Of a DNA stretch of 64,000 nucleotides, positions 60,841 to 64,000 are shown one piece after another. The notes under the pieces were generated by a model that did not search any database, was not told the DNA's origin, and saw nothing but the letters and a program-made list of their open reading frames with translations. The DNA comes from JAZKFT01 sp039925965 (lineage in GTDB: Bacteria > Bacteroidota > Bacteroidia > Chitinophagales > Chitinophagaceae). Each line of letters begins with the position of its first letter. The stretch's first letter is position 1. The DNA lies in contig JBDSXW010000070.1 of NCBI GenBank assembly GCA_039925965.1, positions 1 to 64,000 of the forward strand, in the 5' to 3' direction. Position numbers and translations under genes: made by a program.

Positions 60841-61002
60841 CTTTGTCAACGTTGATGCCGGGGTCCGTGTTTGAAAGGGAGCATGGGTATTTTTTTGTTG
60901 CCAAAGGGCTATTTGTGAAAAACTAAGGGTAAACGTTCCCGAACTTGATGGTACTGAAAGGAAAAACCGGCACTTTTGCAGCTCAAACTAAAATCATTTA
61001 TT
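60841..61002. other. Intergenic leader of the T9SS protein gene
   Basis: No gene is seen. A weak promoter-like pair, TTG at 60945 and CACTTTTG at 60971-60978 (one mismatch to TAnnTTTG), lies 25 bases before the ATG at 61003. Confidence 0.35.
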
Positions 61003-62592
61003 ATGAGAAAAATTTTTACACTTAGTTTCTTACTGGTTTCAATTATTACGCTGGCGGGACCATTTACACCGGGTAATATCGTAGTGGTAAGAATCGGAGA
61101 CGGGACCACCGCGCTTTCAGCGGCTGCCGCCCCAATGTTCCTCGAGGAATACACCACTGGCGGTGCCCTTGTGCAAACCATTGCTTTACCGGTTACAGCG
61201 TCGGGTGCCAACAAGACGATCACTTCCATTGGTAATTCTACCTCTGTGGGATCTATGAACATTTCTACGGACAGAGCCTATATTACCTTCACGGGGTATG
61301 ATGCAGCCGTGGGAACCCCAATTGTTGCAGCGGCTACTGCTGCCACTATCAATAGGGTGGTCGCATTTGTAGATGCGGCCGGTGTCGTAAATACGACCAC
61401 TGCTTTAACAGATGCCTATTCTACAGATAATATTCGCGGCGCCTACAGTACAAATGGTACAGATGTATGGCTTACCGGAACAGGCGTTGCTCCCACAAAT
61501 GGAGTGCGTTATACCACCAAGGGATCGACTACGTCGGTTCAACTGAATGCTACAGCGCCAACCAATGTAAGAGGGGTGGCTATTTATAACGGACAACTCT
61601 ATTGTACTTCTGCGAGCGGCGTATTCCAGGGTGTTTGTTCTGTAGGCACAGGAACCCCAACTACTACCGGCCAAACTATTACTGCATTACCAGGCTTTCC
61701 CACAGCTACAGGCCCCAGTGCATATGCTTTTGAAATTAATCCTTATGAAGGCAATACACTTTATGTAGCCGACGATAGAGCCTCTACTGTTGGTGGCATC
61801 CAAAAATGGACGCTGACTGCAGGAACCTGGAGCCTGGTTTATACCCTTAATCCGGTAGCTGCCGGCGCCATTGGTTGCAGGGGTGTAACGGTAGACTGGA
61901 GAACGACTGTTCCAGTAATTTATGCCACTGGCACCGACAATAAGATCTATAAAATTCTGGATAATGGTACTGCGGCTTCCAGCACCGTAGAAGCGTTAAC
62001 TACTCCTGGTACCAATCAATTATACCGGGGTGTAGCCTTTGTGCCCGGCACACCAATACTCCCCGTTACCATCCTTTCTTTCGATGCACAGAAACTAAAT
62101 GGTAAAAACGAACTCACCTGGAAAGTAGCACAGGAGACTGACCTGAACCATTATGAAGTAGAGAGAAGTGCTGACGGCCGCAACTATACGACTATTAGCC
62201 AGATCGCCGCGGTTCACAATAGCACCTATTCTTTTTCTGACACGAAGCCCGCTTCGCTCAATTACTACCGTATTAAGCTGGTAGATAAGAATGGTAAGAC
62301 CAATTTTACAAAAGTGGTAGTGGTTTTAAATAAAGAAAATGGTTTCGTGATTGGTGATGTTTACCCAACGCTAACTAATGGCCCGGTGAATGTGGAAGTG
62401 TTCACATCGGCCAATAGTAAAATTCAGTATACAGTCAGCAACCTGGCCGGGCAAAAAATGATCAGCCAGACTGCTATGGTCAATCAATTCTCAAAAGAAA
62501 CCATCGACCTGACTTCATTGACTCCGGGCCTTTACCTGTTACAGGTTTCCGGCAGCGATGGCCAAAGGGCTTTTAAGATTGTAAAGCAATAA
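61003..62592 (+). CDS. Secreted protein with T9SS type A sorting domain
   Basis: This 529-residue secreted protein starts at ATG 61003 with a signal peptide (MRKIFTLSFLLVSIITLAG); a TTG at 60976 is less likely. The first 350 residues are Ala/Thr/Gly-rich and have beta-propeller-like repeats (GVAIYNGQLYCTSASG, NTLYVADDRAS). A fibronectin-like stretch follows (LPVTILSFDAQKLNGKNELTWKVAQE). The C-terminal about 80 residues form a T9SS type A domain (VIGDVYPTLTNGPVNVEV ... LTPGLYLLQVSGSDGQRAFKIVKQ). Export through T9SS to the cell surface is predicted; ligand unknown. A terminator lies about 55 bases after the stop. Confidence 0.87.
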   Translation: MRKIFTLSFLLVSIITLAGPFTPGNIVVVRIGDGTTALSAAAAPMFLEEYTTGGALVQTIALPVTASGANKTITSIGNSTSVGSMNISTDRAYITFTGYDAAVGTPIVAAATAATINRVVAFVDAAGVVNTTTALTDAYSTDNIRGAYSTNGTDVWLTGTGVAPTNGVRYTTKGSTTSVQLNATAPTNVRGVAIYNGQLYCTSASGVFQGVCSVGTGTPTTTGQTITALPGFPTATGPSAYAFEINPYEGNTLYVADDRASTVGGIQKWTLTAGTWSLVYTLNPVAAGAIGCRGVTVDWRTTVPVIYATGTDNKIYKILDNGTAASSTVEALTTPGTNQLYRGVAFVPGTPILPVTILSFDAQKLNGKNELTWKVAQETDLNHYEVERSADGRNYTTISQIAAVHNSTYSFSDTKPASLNYYRIKLVDKNGKTNFTKVVVVLNKENGFVIGDVYPTLTNGPVNVEVFTSANSKIQYTVSNLAGQKMISQTAMVNQFSKETIDLTSLTPGLYLLQVSGSDGQRAFKIVKQ

Positions 62593-62646
62593 TTGAATGC
62601 CGACTGCTTTATTTGCGGTTGCTGATTTTACCCGAAATATAAAACA

Positions 62647-62676
62647 AAAACAGCCCTGCAAATGCGGGGCTGTTTT
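62647..62676 (+). terminator. Rho-independent terminator after the T9SS type A gene
   Basis: AAAACAGCCCTGC pairs with GCGGGGCTGTTTT (one G-T wobble) around a 4-base loop, and the 3' arm ends in TTTTATTA. It lies 55 bases after the stop codon. Confidence 0.85.
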
Positions 62677-62802
62677 ATTATGACAGGCGGGGCAATGTCG
62701 TTAAAGTAGGAAAATGTGCCTATGGCATATAAACCCTTGAACTTAACGAAATTGAAAGGCAATGCATAACACTGTGAATGCGGTTTTTCCACCTTCCTGT
62801 TA

Positions 62803-62853
62803 TTGGGCCAATGACAATCATTGACCTATTGACCCAATGACTCAATGACAATT
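62803..62853. repeat. Short octamer-type repeat (ATTGACC/CAATGACT)
   Basis: ATTGACCT, ATTGACCC, AATGACTC and AATGACAA follow each other with an 8-bp period. Unlike the other short arrays, this one has a period of 8, and it is short. It lies between two convergent genes. Confidence 0.5.
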
Positions 62854-62868
62854 ATACAGTCCGCAATG

Positions 62869-63558
62869 CTATATAATTTTCAACCCCTCGTTATCCAACT
62901 GCCGGTATTTTTCTTCGTCAAACACATAATAGAAAGCGCCCTTGCGGCTCGATTCCTTTTCTTTTTCCTCCAGCTTTTTTAAGATGGAGAGCGACAATAT
63001 TTTCTTGGTGAAATTCCGTTTATCGAAGGTGGTTTCGTAAATGGCTTCGTAGAGGCTCTGCAGTTGTTGCAGCGTGAATTTTTCGGGCAATAATGCAAAG
63101 CCGATCGGGTGATTGGCTACTTTTTGCTGTAGCCTTTCCTTGGCATCCTGCACCATTTTTTTGTGGTCAAAAATAAGGTCGGGCATTTCGGTCAATGAAA
63201 ACCATTTGGCATCGTATTCAGCCGATAATTCCCGGTTATGTTCGGCAATGTCGATAAGGGCAAAATAAGCTACAGAGATCACCCTGCCGGCCGGGTCACG
63301 GCTCACATCGCCGTAGCAAAAGATCTGCTCCATATAAATATCGGTGAGGCCGGTAAGATCGGTTAAAACCCTTGCTGCTGCTGCATTTACATCTTCACCT
63401 TCTCGCACAAAACCGCCCATCAGCGACCAATTGCCGACTTCCGGCTCAAACCCTCTCTTAATGCACAAGGCCTTGAGACTAACGCCATCAAAACCAAAAA
63501 TGATGCAGTCAATACCAACCAGTATCCGGTCATGATTTTTATACAATTGGCTGTTCAT
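62869..63558 (-). CDS. Nudix/winged-helix transcriptional regulator (NrtR/AraR-like)
   Basis: This 229-residue protein has an N-terminal Nudix fold (about 10-145) and a C-terminal winged-helix region (about 150-225, FTLQQLQSLYEAIYETTFDKRNFTKK). The Nudix box (49-71) keeps Gly49, Glu55, Arg63 and Gly70, but the REUxEE core reads RVLTDL, so the catalytic glutamates are lost. This pattern fits NrtR-type regulators that bind a ligand without hydrolysis. In Bacteroidota, related proteins such as AraR of Bacteroides thetaiotaomicron regulate sugar uptake. The 3' end of a sugar symporter gene lies upstream on the same strand, so control of that transporter is plausible. Confidence 0.83.
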   Translation of the reverse strand: MNSQLYKNHDRILVGIDCIIFGFDGVSLKALCIKRGFEPEVGNWSLMGGFVREGEDVNAAAARVLTDLTGLTDIYMEQIFCYGDVSRDPAGRVISVAYFALIDIAEHNRELSAEYDAKWFSLTEMPDLIFDHKKMVQDAKERLQQKVANHPIGFALLPEKFTLQQLQSLYEAIYETTFDKRNFTKKILSLSILKKLEEKEKESSRKGAFYYVFDEEKYRQLDNEGLKII

Positions 63559-63672
63559 TGGGTGTGTATTAGGTCATAGATTTTTGTTTTGGCAATGGCC
63601 GGTCCAGGTTCTTTTTGATGCACAAGTTTTGCTTGCTTACCCACTGTCGACGCTGCCTCAACGGAGCCTTTA

Positions 63673-63710
63673 AATCAAGAAGTCGCACGGGAAAATGCGA
63701 CCTCTTGATT
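63673..63710 (-). terminator. Terminator-like hairpin after the symporter gene
   Basis: AATCAAGAAGTCGCA and TGCGACCTCTTGATT form a stem with one mismatch around an 8-base loop. It lies about 24 bases beyond the stop codon of the - strand symporter gene. On the - strand TTTAAAGG follows. Confidence 0.65.
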
Positions 63711-63733
63711 CAGTAAATTAATGTTATCTGATA

Positions 63734-64000
63734 CTACCAGAACTTAATATAAAGCATGGAGAGTAACAGCAGCGTTATGACAATCAATGTAAGCGTAGAT
63801 GCGCTCACCTTGAACATGGTGCTGTCGATTTCAAAGGCTTTAGCATTTACTTTCGGTCCGCCAAGGCTAATGGCCACCATGGTAGCTACGGTGATTACAA
63901 ACGACCAGCCCATGTTGATGAGGAATGGTATTTCATAAACGCCTTTATCATTAAGGTAGGCACTGTAGAAAATGTTTTCATGACCAAACAGGTTGACCGC
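63734..64000 (-). CDS. SSS-family Na+/sugar symporter, C-terminal part
   Basis: The last 88 codons of a - strand gene run off the right end of the window; the stop codon (CTA on the + strand) is at 63734-63736. The protein fragment has the segment IPFLINMGWSFVITVATMVAIS, a short loop with GGPKVNAKAFEIDSTMFKVS, and a final transmembrane helix ending LYIKFW. This is the C-terminus typical of Bacteroidota sodium/sugar (SGLT-like) symporters of the SSS family. The Nudix regulator gene follows on the same strand. Confidence 0.8.
   Translation of the reverse strand, partial: AVNLFGHENIFYSAYLNDKGVYEIPFLINMGWSFVITVATMVAISLGGPKVNAKAFEIDSTMFKVSASTLTLIVITLLLLSMLYIKFW

Noticed and set aside
60418..60874. 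Overlapping open frames on both strands (LLAPTDL and GASNRSV repeats)
   Set aside because: A 21-bp period keeps frames open on both strands. Codon composition is repeat-dictated and there is no translation signal.

Overview
The window looks like chromosome of a member of the Bacteroidota, most likely the Chitinophagaceae/Chitinophagia. The signs are type IX secretion (T9SS) sorting domains on secreted proteins (a CHU_C/type B domain at the end of the 1008-aa protein and a type A-like domain at the end of the 529-aa protein), a CarboxypepD_reg-like TonB-dependent receptor, Bacteroidota-style promoters (TTTG, about 19 bases, TAnnTTTG), very few Shine-Dalgarno sequences, and a NrtR-like Nudix regulator beside a Na+/sugar symporter. 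No rRNA, tRNA or CRISPR array was recognised.

Layout. 1-2004: a heptanucleotide tandem array split by a complete 1850-bp IS element (83-1932) with 15-bp inverted repeats and a 6-bp target duplication. 2002-12385: sugar-modifying genes (two NDP-sugar C-methyltransferase-like proteins, three SDR epimerase/dehydratase-like proteins counting one GDP-mannose-dehydratase-like, a GT/methyltransferase fusion, a Uma2-type nuclease) interrupted by a large T9SS type B protein. 12501-15608: a tandem pair of secreted seven-bladed FG-GAP-like propellers ending in a strong terminator. 15882-16196: a 21-bp x 15 minisatellite. 16416-18560: an S41 tail-specific protease. 18700-48971: a long polysaccharide export and assembly locus, all on the + strand: Wza-like and Wzc-like proteins, the Wzm/Wzt ABC exporter, FkbM methyltransferase, DegT aminotransferase, WbqC-like protein, a pair of five-bladed propeller proteins, acetyl/acyltransferases, about nine glycosyltransferases, a second Wzt plus FkbM module, an asparagine-synthase-like amidotransferase and a PhyH-type dioxygenase. 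49420-56139: unrelated chromosomal genes, mostly on the - strand (arginase family, oligopeptidase B-like protease, DUF1569, TonB-dependent receptor). 56301-62592: two large secreted proteins separated by a second, GC-rich 21-bp minisatellite. 62869-64000: a Nudix/winged-helix regulator and the 3' end of an SSS symporter, both on the - strand.

How it fits together. The + strand locus appears to build a methylated, amino-sugar-containing surface glycan that is exported by one Wzm permease. Two Wzt ATPases share a nearly identical nucleotide-binding half, have unrelated C-terminal domains, and are each followed directly by an FkbM methyltransferase, which suggests alternative chain-end recognition. 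Many genes occur as local duplicates (FG-GAP pair, propeller pair, GT2 pair, GT4 pair, Wzt pair). No initiating phosphoglycosyltransferase, Wzx or Wzy was seen, so those functions must lie elsewhere or be absent.

The most unusual feature is non-coding. At least seven intergenic sites carry short tandem arrays with an exact 7-bp period but unrelated sequences, and two more carry 21-bp (3 x 7) arrays. One 7-bp array runs into the start codon of a methyltransferase gene and was hit by the IS; removing the IS plus one target copy restores the heptamer phase exactly. A ten-G tract in the aminotransferase gene and a 12-fold Gly-Tyr tail on Wzc are additional candidates for length-variable control of the surface glycan.
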